Shown: one piece after another, positions 54,165-62,615 of the stretch | Position numbering within the stretch: position 1 is the first letter of the stretch | Layout: each line of letters begins with the position of its first letter | Assembly: GCA_963733265.1 (NCBI GenBank) | Contig: CAVTCF010000006.1 | Coordinates: 62,001-126,000, forward strand | Direction of reading: 5' to 3' | Source of the DNA: PALSA-1006 sp963733265 | GTDB taxonomy: Bacteria > Pseudomonadota > Gammaproteobacteria > Burkholderiales > Gallionellaceae | Length of the DNA stretch: 64,000 nucleotides | Position numbers and translations under genes: made by a program | Notes under the pieces: model-generated | The model's input: only the letters and a program-made list of their open reading frames with translations | What the model was told of the DNA's origin: nothing | Database searches by the model: none

Positions 54165-54316
54165 AAAATAGTAAAAAAATTGAGTTTACCCGGCAAATTT
54201 TGGTGATTTCCTGGCATTTATTTACGAGGAGTCGCGAAAACCGCGTTTTCTCGCCGAAATATTGTCGCGCAGCTGTGCAATTATTTCTCAACTAATTATT
54301 TCGTTGAGGGAAAGAT

Positions 54317-55273
54317 ATGAAACTTAAATTTAGTAAACCAGATCGCAGTACCGTAATTTTTGTTGGAGCTCTATGCGTGACGTCTTTGGCGTTGGTTTTG
54401 TCTGTGGTTGCAGGGTTAGATAGGGCCAGCGGACTTTTTGATAAATTCCTGATGGCTGTGTTCTACGGCACATTTTGCCTGATTAGTCATTTGATCCTTT
54501 CGCTGACTAAAAAAAAGCTATCTATTGCTTTACGTTGTTTGGTACCAATTGTTTGGCTTTTTAGTTCAATTGTGACAACGAGCAACCACGTATCGTTCTT
54601 AATCAAAGCTAATCGTCAAGCTGGTGAGGAGAGAGCCAAACTTTCGATTCCAATGGAATTTCATAACAACGAAATGAAAGCAGTGGAAGTCGCTAGGTCA
54701 GCGATATCCGCTCGCAAAAAATCAGAAATAGAAACAGATATTGCAGCAACAATAGATCAAAAAAAAATTCGTGCCCTGGATAGGGAATTGAATGAAGCCA
54801 AACGGAGGGATGTGCTTGACGATCGTTTTCTGGATTTGAGTCACGACTGGGTGGGAATCCAATCAACAGAATCAGTGGATCCATTCTTTCGCAAAATTGC
54901 GGAAATAACGAGTATTAATGATATTACCGTATCCATTATTTTTGATTTTTGCATGTCGATATTTTTGGAAATCGCTGGCGTCATTTTGTGGAGTGGGTAT
55001 TCTCAATGCAAAAATGATGATCAAGAAAAAAGCGAGAAAGTTCAATCTTCAGGAGATCAGATAATCTCCACGAATAAGCCATCTGTTAATGAAATCCGCG
55101 CCTTTTTAGGCTGCGCTCAGGAAACGGCTGCGCAAGTTCATCGCACAATTGGTGGGCAACGTAGACGTACACGAAAATCTAAAGCTCTGCCACCGAACGA
55201 AATCGTGGTTGAGAATCATCCTATGGTTGCTGAAAAGAAAAGGCTGAACAACAGATCAACTGAAGAAGTTTAA
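54317..55273 (+). CDS. Membrane protein with coiled coil and basic C-terminus
   Basis: A 318-residue protein. TM helices lie at about 13-33 (VIFVGALCVTSLALVLSVVA), 43-63 and 72-90, then a long charged coiled coil (about 100-170) and a further TM (ISIIFDFCMSIFLEIAGVIL-like region near 205-225). A basic tail (HRTIGGQRRRTRKSKAL) could bind nucleic acid. The layout recalls membrane proteins of plasmids and integrative elements, but I cannot name the family. A GAGGGAAAG precedes the ATG. It is the last gene of the rightward half of the cluster. Confidence 0.65.
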   Translation: MKLKFSKPDRSTVIFVGALCVTSLALVLSVVAGLDRASGLFDKFLMAVFYGTFCLISHLILSLTKKKLSIALRCLVPIVWLFSSIVTTSNHVSFLIKANRQAGEERAKLSIPMEFHNNEMKAVEVARSAISARKKSEIETDIAATIDQKKIRALDRELNEAKRRDVLDDRFLDLSHDWVGIQSTESVDPFFRKIAEITSINDITVSIIFDFCMSIFLEIAGVILWSGYSQCKNDDQEKSEKVQSSGDQIISTNKPSVNEIRAFLGCAQETAAQVHRTIGGQRRRTRKSKALPPNEIVVENHPMVAEKKRLNNRSTEEV

Positions 55274-55401
55274 GTGATGAAACTTCAAGAAGTGCTTCGG
55301 AAAAGTGTCAACCTGTGTACATTGTGTGGACGACGGTTGAATGCGGAAGTGACGTTTTAAAAACTTTCCGTAAAAGAACCATTTTATGGAAAGTTCACAC
55401 A

Positions 55402-55713
55402 ATGACATTACGTAACAATGTGGTTTTGCAGTTCCCAAAAAAAGACACACCAATAACTGTTAATCGGAAAGTTCCAATCCGGCTTGCGAACGCGAAGTAC
55501 CGCAGCCGAGAGTACTTGACCGAGTTCGAAGTAAATCAACTCATTGGTGCAATCGCGAAAGTAGGTCGGCATGGACACCGAGATGCCACACTAATTATGC
55601 TGGGATATCGACATGGTTTAGCCTATCAGGCCGAGCTAGCAATTCTGTTAGGTGGCGTCCGCCATAAGCACGTTCCATACCTTCAAATTCTGCACTTCAT
55701 ACAACTAAGCTGA
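55402..55713 (+). pseudogene. Truncated tyrosine recombinase
   Basis: The 103-codon frame opens like FimB/XerC-type recombinases: YRSREYLTEFEVNQLIGAIA, then GRHGHRDATLIMLGYRHGL. This includes the region of the first catalytic Arg (YRHGL). After that point the sequence AYQAELAILLGG only partly follows the family, then becomes unrelated and stops. The catalytic His-x-x-Arg and Tyr are absent. It is therefore an inactive remnant and marks an old integration event near 55.7 kb. Confidence 0.75.
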
Positions 55714-55790
55714 ATACAAAAATTGCAATCGCCGAAACAACTTTCAACGATTACAATTTTTGGTTATTACTACAGCCGTAACAATCGACT

Positions 55791-55988
55791 TTATCGCCGA
55801 TGTTTTGCTGCGTCACGCACATCCTTCTCACTTATCATGCCCGTTTCTTTTCGCATAGTTGAAAGCTTCGCATTGGGCGAAAATTGCGGAATTGGTACTG
55901 AGAGATTCTTGTTAAATGTGTCACCACGTTTTTGTTGAATTTCACCATCTTTGTCACGGTGACGATTATCTAGTCCAGGTTCTTTCAT
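55791..55988 (-). CDS. Small conserved protein (KEPGLDNRHRDKDGEI family)
   Basis: A 65-residue protein. The opening MKEPGLDNRHRDKDGEIQQK matches a small family I have seen in many proteobacterial mobile regions (PGLDNRHRDKNGEI...KHGNT), with the C-terminal half diverged. An AAAGGG lies 8 nt before the ATG. Function unknown. It points toward the broken recombinase. Confidence 0.65.
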   Translation of the reverse strand: MKEPGLDNRHRDKDGEIQQKRGDTFNKNLSVPIPQFSPNAKLSTMRKETGMISEKDVRDAAKHRR

Positions 55989-56438
55989 TTTAATACCCTT
56001 TTTAAATGCAGCCTGATGTCAACTTGCAAAGATTTTTCAGTTGAGTCATTATTCGGCTGCCAGTTGATATGAAATTTTGGCCATCACCCCTCAAGTAGAC
56101 TCTCCGACCAAGGACATCTAGTTGAGGGGCGTTTTTTTTGCTCTTGCAGCGGCCATTTTTTGCCGCAAGAGCCGATTATCTTCTCATCACATCACCTTTT
56201 ACGTAATTACTCAAAACCACTATATCTAGTGTTCCGACAGCTAATTTTCGCTAATTCTAGTGCATCATTCTATTTATGCAAGCAAATTCTATACCTATTT
56301 AATTATTTTTCATGAGGTTAAACTGATCACCCCTTTCCCCGCTTTTTACCATTGCATCGACATCTTCCCTGTACAGAAATCACAACTGAGTTGCCCTTAG
56401 TGATACCCTTCGCACCATCTTAATAAATCAAATAAAAA
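55989..56438. other. Intergenic region before the broken hsd locus
   Basis: About 450 bp without a gene. It holds the terminator and second hairpin at 56087-56172 and AT-rich DNA (56200-56320) that probably contained the promoter of the hsdM remnant. No att-like repeat was found. Confidence 0.45.
56087..56139 (+). terminator. Strong rho-independent terminator
   Basis: A 13-bp stem with one mismatch (56087-56099 with 56117-56129; outer pairs CCCCTCAA/TTGAGGGG) is followed by eight T at 56132-56139. A second hairpin, GCTCTTGC/GCAAGAGC with an added GGC/GCC (56140-56172), follows at once. Together they insulate the hsd remnant from upstream reading. Confidence 0.82.
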
Positions 56439-56819
56439 ATGTTCGAACAAGCATTCAAAAATATAGACGACGTACTCTGGAAAGAAGCTGGCTGTGCCAG
56501 TGAGTTGGACTACACCGAGCAAACGTCATGGCTGCTGTTCCTGAAATTCCTTGATGGCCTAGAGCAAGACAAGGCAATGGAAGCCGAACTGGAGGGAAAG
56601 AAATACAACTTCATACTCGACGCACCCTACCGATGGGAAAGTTGGGCTGCTCCCAAAGGCAAGGACGGTATCTATGACGGTGCAGTGGGTTCTGCAGGCT
56701 TCTTGTGTGAATCTTTTGACTACCTGAAAGCGCTGCCTAACCTGACTACCAGTGACATCAAGACATTGCAAGAACGCACCTTCTACCGCCAAAGCCAACG
56801 CCGAAAAGAATCTGCATAA
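56439..56819 (+). pseudogene. hsdM remnant with internal deletion
   Basis: The frame starts as an intact HsdM (FKNIDDVLWKEAGCASELDY, then APYRWESWAAPKGKDG). It then jumps straight to YDGAVGSAGFLCESFDYLK, which in full-length relatives lies well over 100 residues later, around the AdoMet motif. It continues to TSDIKTLQERTFY and then runs into hsdS sequence out of frame. Two deletions in this gene have thus removed the middle and the catalytic NPPY part, and the product cannot methylate. It belongs to a different subfamily from the intact hsdM at 16172. Confidence 0.88.
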
Positions 56820-57126
56820 TGCCATAGCACTGTTTGAAAGCCACTTGCAATCCGTCTTTGCAGATGCTTGGCAAACTGGTGAGTTGGTAACGCTCGCCGA
56901 CTTGGCGACTGACATTACGGACGGCGATCACATGCCACCGCCCAAGGCTCCGAGCGGTGTTCCGTTCATCACCATCGGAAATGTCGCCAAGAATACTCGC
57001 ACAATTGATTTTACTGATACGTTCATGGTGTCGAGAGAGTATTTTGACAAATTGAAGGGTAATAAGAAGCCGCAAAAAGGAGATGTGCTTTACACGGTCA
57101 CGGGTTCGTTTGGTATTCCTGTTTTG
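56791..57126 (+). pseudogene. hsdS remnant, 5' part, interrupted by IS21
   Basis: From about 56791 another frame encodes the HsdS central helix and second recognition domain: TAKANAEKNLHNAIALFESH, then DITDGDHMPPPKAPSGVPFI and GDVLYTVTGSFGIPVLL. The first recognition domain is missing, lost in the deletion that fused it to hsdM. The gene is then cut by IS21 at 57131/57132. Removing the IS and one target copy restores VTGSFGIPVLLKEHREFCFQ. Confidence 0.88.
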
Positions 57127-57131
57127 CTTAA
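57127..57131. repeat. IS21 target duplication, left copy (CTTAA)
   Basis: CTTAA at 57127-57131 is repeated at 60035-60039. Joining the flanks with one copy restores the hsdS reading frame, which proves the duplication. Confidence 0.93.
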
Positions 57132-57140
57132 TGTGAATTA

Positions 57141-57258
57141 TCGGCGCATAGGAGCCATTTCACTTTCGGCGTTATCGCGCCACTAAATTGTCGGCGTAAT
57201 GGCGCCACTTTATTTCCGGCGTAAAGGAGCCACCGGATTGTCGGCGTTAAGGCGCCAC
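57141..57258. repeat. Five phased 18-bp repeats at the IS21 left end
   Basis: Units of the form TCGGCGTNANGGNGCCAC start at 57141, 57166, 57191, 57216 and 57241, exactly 25 bp apart. Two inverted copies lie at the right end (59984-60001 and 60008-60025). They are the probable IstA binding sites. Confidence 0.88.
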
Positions 57259-57351
57259 TTTGCCATTTCTGATCAGAGGCTCGAACTTTCACTGAACGGC
57301 TAGACTCCCGGCATTTTGCTAGGAGAGGCCGTGACAAAACGGAGGTTCGAG

Positions 57352-58872
57352 ATGTATCAATACAGACAGATCCTGGTGCGTATGCGCCGGGGGGATTCCG
57401 ACCGGGAAATTGCCCGATCAAAAACCATGGGGCGCAAAAAAATCGCCGATGTTCGTGAGATTGCGAACGGGCGCGGCTGGCTTGTCCCCGACAGCGTACT
57501 ACCTGAAGATACCGTACTGGCATCAGTACTTACACGCAAAGAGGCATTGCCAACAACCTGCATATCGACACTGGAACCGTGGCGCAAGCAAATCACCGAT
57601 TGGCACGCCGCCGGCATTCAGGGGACGACCATCCACGCCGCGCTGGTGCGCAATCACGGCTACACCGGCAGCACCTCCGCGATGTACCGTTTCATCCAGC
57701 AACTCGTCGTCGATGAAGTGCCGGAAGTGCCGATGCGGCTCACGTTCAAACCGGCGGAGGCTGCTCAGGTGGATTTCGGTGCTGGCCCGCTGATGACCGA
57801 TGTGCATACTGGTGAGATTTTTAAGACGTGGTTCTTCGTGATGACCTTGTGCTGGTCGCGCCACCAGTATGCCGAGTTCGTCCGTGATCAGACCGTAGCC
57901 ACCTGGCTGGGCTGTCACCGCCGCGCCTTCGAATGGTTCGGTGGAAGCGTCTCTCGCGTGATCATCGACAATGCCAAATGCGCGATCACGAGGGCTTGTA
58001 TATACGAGCCGGAAGTGCAGCGTTCATATGGCGAATGTGCTGAAGGATACAACTTCAAAATCGAACCGTGTCCGCCCCGGGATCCGCAAAAAAAGGGCAT
58101 CGTGGAATCGGGCGTGAAATATATCAAAGGCAGTTTTTTACCGCTACGCGACTTTCGTGATCTGGACGATGCCAACCGGCAGTTGCAGGATTGGGTAATG
58201 ACGGAAGCGGGCAACCGCAATCACGGCACCACCCGCGAAGTTCCGTTGAGACAGTTCGCTGAAGTGGAAAAGAGCCTGCTCACCCCCTTGCCCGATGTGC
58301 CGCCACAGCTCGCCATCTGGACCAAGGTCAAGGTTTACCGCGACGCCTATGTTCATTACCAATACAACTATTATTCCGTGCCGTTCCGGCTGGTTGGACA
58401 TGATCTCTGGCTGAAGGACAGCGACACCATGGTGACGTTGTATCAAGAGCATGAAGCCGTCGCCAGCCATGTGCGGTCAAAGTTGCGTGGTGAGCGCAAA
58501 ACGGTGAATGACCATATGCCGCCGGAGGCGCAGGCATGGCAGCTTCAGGATACGAAATGGTGCCTGATCCAGGCAGAGCGCATTGGCCCTGCCTGTTTTG
58601 CCATGATCCATGCGATGTTCAGCGACGGGGTGCTGATACGCCTGCGAGCAGTTCAGGGAGTACTGCGGCTCAAGGATAAATACGGCGCAGTCAGGCTGGA
58701 GGCTGCCTGCTCGCGGGCCAACCACTATGGCACGCCAGGCTACAAGGTGGCCAAGAGCATTCTGGAAAAAGGACTCGATCAGCAAACCATGCTGGCAGCC
58801 TTTGATGCGCTGGCCAGCACCTATACAGAAGGCGGTCGTTTCTACCGCGATACCCACACCATTATTCAATAA
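57352..58872 (+). CDS. istA: IS21 transposase IstA
   Basis: The ATG at 57352 (MYQYRQILVRMRRGDSDREI) follows GGAGG by 6 nt and gives 506 residues; a GTG at 57331 is an alternative. An N-terminal helix-turn-helix precedes the DDE integrase core: QVDFGAGPLMTDVHTGEIFK (first Asp), VIIDNAKCAIT (second Asp) and KGIVESGVKYIKGSF (Glu). IstA cuts and joins the element ends with IstB as ATPase helper. Full length. Confidence 0.94.
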   Translation: MYQYRQILVRMRRGDSDREIARSKTMGRKKIADVREIANGRGWLVPDSVLPEDTVLASVLTRKEALPTTCISTLEPWRKQITDWHAAGIQGTTIHAALVRNHGYTGSTSAMYRFIQQLVVDEVPEVPMRLTFKPAEAAQVDFGAGPLMTDVHTGEIFKTWFFVMTLCWSRHQYAEFVRDQTVATWLGCHRRAFEWFGGSVSRVIIDNAKCAITRACIYEPEVQRSYGECAEGYNFKIEPCPPRDPQKKGIVESGVKYIKGSFLPLRDFRDLDDANRQLQDWVMTEAGNRNHGTTREVPLRQFAEVEKSLLTPLPDVPPQLAIWTKVKVYRDAYVHYQYNYYSVPFRLVGHDLWLKDSDTMVTLYQEHEAVASHVRSKLRGERKTVNDHMPPEAQAWQLQDTKWCLIQAERIGPACFAMIHAMFSDGVLIRLRAVQGVLRLKDKYGAVRLEAACSRANHYGTPGYKVAKSILEKGLDQQTMLAAFDALASTYTEGGRFYRDTHTIIQ

Positions 58873-58880
58873 GGAACATC

Positions 58881-59666
58881 ATGAACCCTATACCAGAACT
58901 GAGCACACTGCTTAAACTACTGCGCCTGTCCGGCATCCTCGATTCCCTTGAGGCTCGCAACCGCGAAGCGATAGACCGCAAACTCTCGCACACCGAATTC
59001 CTCAGCCTACTGATCCATGATGAGGTTGCACGGCGCGATCAGAAAAAGTTCGATCAGCGCATGCGCCGCGCCAACTTCCGCAATCAGAAATCGCTGGATG
59101 GATTCGACTTCGACCGCCTGCCCGGCCTCAATCGCGCCGCAGTTCATGACCTCGCTACCTGCCGTTTCGTCGAAGAGAAAGTCGCCGTGCTCATTGCCGG
59201 ACACTGCGGCACCGGCAAGAGCCATCTGGCGCAGGCTCTGGGACACGCGGCAGCCCGTCAGGGCTATGACGTGCTGTTCAACACGCAGACGCAACTGATG
59301 AACAGCTTGCGCACTGCCCAGGCGATGGGAACTTACGAACGACGTTTCCAGTATCTGGCCAAAGTCCATTTGTTGATCATCGACGATTTTGGTCTCAAAC
59401 CTCTGCGCTCGCCCGAAGACGAATATTTCCATGACTTGATCTCAGAACGCTACGAGCGCACGGCAACAATTCTGACGTCAAACCTCGACTTCGACGAATG
59501 GGGGGCAGCCTTCCCGTCGAACAAGATGATCGGCGCAGCCACGCTGGATCGCTTACGCCACGGCGCTTACAAGCTTGAATTGGACGGCGAGAGTTACCGT
59601 GGACTGAAGCCGATGTCAGAAAAAATCACGCCCCCCGCGAAAGGAGGCAAGCCAGGGGCAAAATGA
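58881..59666 (+). CDS. istB: IS21 helper ATPase IstB
   Basis: A 261-residue AAA+ protein (DnaC-like) with Walker A AGHCGTGKSHLAQAL and Walker B LLIIDDFGLKPL, followed by ATILTSNLDFDEW (sensor region). IstB oligomers select target DNA and stimulate IstA. The gene begins 8 bp after istA, a normal spacing for the family. Intact. Confidence 0.94.
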   Translation: MNPIPELSTLLKLLRLSGILDSLEARNREAIDRKLSHTEFLSLLIHDEVARRDQKKFDQRMRRANFRNQKSLDGFDFDRLPGLNRAAVHDLATCRFVEEKVAVLIAGHCGTGKSHLAQALGHAAARQGYDVLFNTQTQLMNSLRTAQAMGTYERRFQYLAKVHLLIIDDFGLKPLRSPEDEYFHDLISERYERTATILTSNLDFDEWGAAFPSNKMIGAATLDRLRHGAYKLELDGESYRGLKPMSEKITPPAKGGKPGAK

Positions 59667-60034
59667 TGCAGCCCCATCCTACTGAATGACACAACGGCGG
59701 CGCACGCAATTGCAGAAACGCCGCCGTTGCAGCATGCGACAAACTTGAACTCGAAGGTACTCTGTAAGGATTGAAAATGTAAAACGGCAAGGCAAAACGA
59801 AGAAGCACCTATCAACTAGATCAGATCAGAACAAAGTTCTTTTACCCAGATTCAAAACCCTTCCCGCACTAAAAATCCGCGCCCCCAAAATACACACAAC
59901 AACAGCAAAAATCGCTATTGCAAAAACAGCCAAAAACGCGCAATCTTGCACCCCAGTTTGAGCCACTGAAATGACCTGTCAAAGTGGAGCCATTACGCCG
60001 AAAGTCGGTGGCGTCTTAACGCCGCAAATTTACA

Positions 60035-60039
60035 CTTAA
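60035..60039. repeat. IS21 target duplication, right copy (CTTAA)
   Basis: Right-hand copy of the 5-bp duplication that brackets the IS21 element; it is also the first part of the resumed hsdS reading frame. Confidence 0.93.
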
Positions 60040-60379
60040 AGAGCATAGAGAGTTTTGCTTCCAACGTCACATTGGGTTAGTTCGCCCAAAACCTGACGTT
60101 GACAGTGAGTGGCTTTACTACTTGTTACTATCGCCGCAAATTTTCAAGCAGGCAAATGACGGCGCAACTGGAACAGCCCAAAAAACCGTTTCTCTAAAAC
60201 TGCTTCGGGGTTATCAAGTTCCACGCATCTCTCTGGCACTTCAGCGTGCAACCGTAGCAAAACTCAGTGCCCTCCACGGAGAAACTCAACGTCTTGAATT
60301 TATCTACAAGCAGAAACTAACCGCCCTCGACGACCTGAAAAAGTCGCTGCTGCACCAGGCATTCAGCGGGGCACTGTAG
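60035..60379 (+). pseudogene. hsdS remnant, 3' part
   Basis: In frame from CTTAAA the sequence reads EHREFCFQRHIGLVRPKPD, then SEWLYYLLLSPQIFKQANDG, and ends LDDLKKSLLHQAFSGAL. This is the normal end of an HsdS second recognition domain and its closing helix. It is separated from its 5' part by IS21 and has no start of its own. Confidence 0.9.
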
Positions 60380-60425
60380 CGATGAGCATCGCTCGGCTAC
60401 TAATGACCTACATGGAGAAGTGAAA

Positions 60426-61073
60426 ATGGAACAGAAGTCGCTCATTGTTACTAACGGTATCTATTATCTGGGCATTCTCAACGACATAAAAAAATCGAAG
60501 GATCATTTTAAACCGATTTATGAGGCTGTTACAAATGCTCTTGAGTCCATAAAACTCACATATACAGATGGTGGCAGAGGATCGATTAACATTAATCTAT
60601 TTTTTAAATCTAGCACTATCCCCAATGAATTCATCTTTGATCAAATTGTCATCGAAGACACTGGCATTGGATTTGATGCTGAGAATTTCGAAAGACTGGA
60701 AAGATTTAAGGATACCCGCAAGGGGTTTTTTAATAAGGGATCCGGCAGATTCCAGTTCCTTCATTTTTTTGAAACAGCCAAATATGTAAGTATCTACAAA
60801 GAAAACGATAATTTCATGCAGCGGAGTTTTACTCTATCCAAACAGTATATAAATAAGAACGCCATAATATCAGGCCACAATGTGATTAAGTCGGGCGCTG
60901 ATTCCAAAAAAACAGTATTAACTCTGCATGGGCTTTTAGACGCAAAAGATGTGACGATGTACAACAGTATATCGGCCAATGAACTTAAGGATATAGCAAG
61001 ACCAACAAAGCCCAAGATTACCGGCACCATAATGACCCAGAACAAGAAGGTCATATCAATACTCCTTTGTTAA
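60426..61073 (+). pseudogene. Truncated GHKL (Hsp90/histidine-kinase-like) ATPase
   Basis: A 215-residue frame with GGAGAAG before the ATG. It has the N-box YEAVTNALESIKL, the G1 box VIEDTGIGFDAENF and the glycine segment NKGSGRFQFLHFFETA, which together form a GHKL ATP-binding fold. Relatives in defence loci are usually much longer, and this one stops soon after the ATPase fold, overlapping the end of the opposite gene. It follows the hsdS remnant by 46 bp and was probably an accessory gene of that RM locus. I call it truncated, though a short functional form cannot be excluded. Confidence 0.65.
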
Positions 61074-61418
61074 CATCAAAACGCCACCTATCAAGTAGAA
61101 TTTCCACACACCCGGCGGGCAGTCAGTAAACTCGATTTCTCGACTCCATAGCAGCTCGTCATTGCCATCGTCTGCTTTGATTGTTGCCCTGTTTTCAACC
61201 TCGCTTGAATCCAAGATAACGTGGATAAATGGCTCGGTCTTCTGCAACTGTATTAACTCAGTGCCGACGATGTCCAGAAACCAATAAGCGCCGTTCGCTG
61301 CATTGTCGGCAAAGAACTTAACCCCATCTGTGAACTTCATTTGCCCGAGTGCATGCCGGTAGTAGTGGTCTGTTCCGGTAAATTGGGACAGTCCGTTTTC
61401 CAACTCTGTGCTGTTCAT
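61056..61418 (-). CDS. DUF6876 family protein
   Basis: The start at 61418 (MNSTELENGLSQFTGTDHYY) follows GGAG. The 120-residue protein has FTGTDHYYRHALGQMKFTDG and GAYWFLDIVGTE, typical of the DUF6876 family found in integrative elements and phage. Function unknown. It shares a duplicated leader with the next upstream gene. Confidence 0.78.
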   Translation of the reverse strand: MNSTELENGLSQFTGTDHYYRHALGQMKFTDGVKFFADNAANGAYWFLDIVGTELIQLQKTEPFIHVILDSSEVENRATIKADDGNDELLWSREIEFTDCPPGVWKFYLIGGVLMLTKEY

Positions 61419-61437
61419 GTTTTTCTCCTTCAAATAA

Positions 61438-61490
61438 TGTGAATTGCCCACGCAAGCGAATGCCTGCCGATGAACTGGCATTAATCGCTT
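61438..61490. repeat. Leader direct repeat, copy A
   Basis: 53 bp identical at 48 positions to 61834-61886. It begins TGTGAATTGCCCACGCAAG on the plus strand and lies just upstream of the DUF6876 start. The position suggests a shared promoter, operator or leader RNA. Confidence 0.85.
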
Positions 61491-61558
61491 GGGGGGTGAC
61501 TACAGAAGACCTCGTTTAGGGAGATAGCGGAATATCCACTACCATGCCCTGATCTGGC

Positions 61559-61816
61559 TCAGGCAATTCGATAAACGATACGCAGAGGCATTGCACCGTC
61601 CATGCACTCTTGCGAGGTGTTGATTCCGTCGATTACGGTGTAGAGCGCATCACTTCCAGAAATCGTTTCCTTCAGTTGATACATGCCGCCCTGATTTAGC
61701 GCCATTTCAAAGTCAGGGTAGCTGTCCGTTGACCAAACTCCTATACGATAATCAGTATCCCGTGGCATTGCATTGATTGCTTCCAAGTTTAATTCTTTCC
61801 AGTTTCCGTCTGACAT
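61559..61816 (-). CDS. Small hypothetical protein
   Basis: The start at 61816 (MSDGNWKELNLEAINAMPRD) follows GGAGG by 7 nt and gives 85 residues; the longer frame to 61975 runs through the leader repeat and the radC end. The sequence YRIGVWSTDSYPDFEMALNQ is soluble and acidic, and no family is recognised. It is the upstream partner of the DUF6876 gene and has its own copy of the leader. Confidence 0.65.
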   Translation of the reverse strand: MSDGNWKELNLEAINAMPRDTDYRIGVWSTDSYPDFEMALNQGGMYQLKETISGSDALYTVIDGINTSQECMDGAMPLRIVYRIA

Positions 61817-61833
61817 TTTGTTGCCTCCTGTTT

Positions 61834-61886
61834 TGTGAATTGCCCACGCAAGGGAATACCTGCCGATGGACTGGCATTGATCGTTT
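61834..61886. repeat. Leader direct repeat, copy B
   Basis: Second copy of the 53-bp leader repeat, 396 bp from copy A, with five mismatches. It sits between the 85-residue gene and the radC fragment. Confidence 0.85.
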
Positions 61887-61907
61887 ACGTGAGCAACGGG
61901 TGTGTGA

Positions 61908-62069
61908 CTACAAAATCCCACGCTCGGCAAAGCTGAGTACTGAATTACCGGCCACGATGAAATGATCCAATACACGAACGTCCACCAGAGCCAACGACTG
62001 TTTCAGCGCATCGGTTAGCAATCGATCTGACTGTGAGGGTTCGGCAATTCCACTGGGATGCGGATGATA
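61908..62069 (-). pseudogene. radC (JAB/MPN domain) 3' fragment
   Basis: 53 codons and a stop on the minus strand encode HPHPSGIAEPSQSD, then LVDVRVLDHFIVAGN and end SFAERGIL. This is the end of RadC-type proteins, where HNHPSG with a downstream Asp binds zinc. The match begins abruptly at the metal motif (the first His is in the sequence, the upstream domain is not). The 5' half is lost at about 62070. Confidence 0.82.
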
Positions 62070-62085
62070 AGTCTCCCTATTACTG

Positions 62086-62113
62086 TTGCGCTACAATATT
62101 ATTATGATACAAT
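62086..62113 (+). promoter_or_regulatory. Possible sigma-70 promoter
   Basis: TTGCGC at 62086-62091 and TACAAT at 62108-62113 are 16 bp apart, with a fair match to -35/-10. They lie 60 bp before the primase-like gene. A GGCTTT/AAAGCC hairpin occurs in the leader. Weak evidence. Confidence 0.3.
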
Positions 62114-62172
62114 CATGTTGTTGAGTAGCCGGCTTTCTTTAAAAGCCGAGTAGCTGGGGAGGTTGAAGCGAA

Positions 62173-62472
62173 GTGCCAAGAGTTGATCCTTCGAAGTTAA
62201 ATAGGTGGCGCACTAAGGATGCGGCGGCGACTCTCGCCGTACTCGCTGACTATTCAAAGCTAGACTCCACTTTTGAACCTATTAAAAATCCATCCACGAC
62301 GCGGTGGCATGCAAGAGTTCAAGGTTGTGACTTTGAGCTATTGCTGACGGGACCAAAATTCTTTGATACCCGCGCCGAAAAGGGTGGAGGTGGCGCTATT
62401 GATTTGGCAATGCATTTATTCCGTGCCGACTTTAAGACTGCTACTGGCATACTTAGAATGAGGGGCTTCTAG
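62173..62472 (+). CDS. Primase-like N-terminal domain protein of integrative elements
   Basis: A 99-residue frame from a GTG (MPRVDPSKLNRWRTKDAAAT). The segment FELLLTGPKFFDTRAEKGGG, followed by GAIDLAMHLFRADF, resembles the CHC2-like leading domain of DUF3991/TOPRIM primase-like proteins of ICEs. Zinc Cys/His residues are not evident. It ends before any TOPRIM region and overlaps the following integrase fragment, so it may be a stand-alone small form or a truncation. Confidence 0.55.
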   Translation: MPRVDPSKLNRWRTKDAAATLAVLADYSKLDSTFEPIKNPSTTRWHARVQGCDFELLLTGPKFFDTRAEKGGGGAIDLAMHLFRADFKTATGILRMRGF

Positions 62473-62615
62473 TGAAACTTTTTTTCACTGGGCCAGAATT
62501 CGTCTTAAATGGGGCATCACGCCCGGAGATTCCATTTTTGGTCGACGATGAAATGGAACTGGTCTCTGCTCCTAACCAATACCTGCGCTATATCGCCACG
62601 GTCAAGGGGCGTATT
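62472..62615 (+). pseudogene. Integrase N-terminal fragment
   Basis: From a GTG overlapping the previous stop, the frame reads MKLFFTGPEFVLNGASRPEI, then FLVDDEMELVSAPNQYLRYI and ATVKGRI. This is the opening of a tyrosine integrase family of integrative elements. At about 62615 homology ends exactly where a glycosyltransferase fragment on the other strand begins; the rest of the open frame to 62726 is its antisense. Confidence 0.7.

Larger units (their letters stand above)
57132..60034 (+). mobile_element. IS21-family insertion sequence
   Basis: A 2903-bp element with ends TGTGAATTATCGGCG (left) and the complement of TGTAAATTTGCGGCG (right), flanked by the 5-bp duplication CTTAA. It carries istA and istB in the normal order. 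The left end bears five 18-bp repeat units and the right end two, as expected for IS21 transposase binding. Both genes are intact, so the insertion looks recent and possibly active. Positions 59667-60034 are its non-coding right end. Confidence 0.95.
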
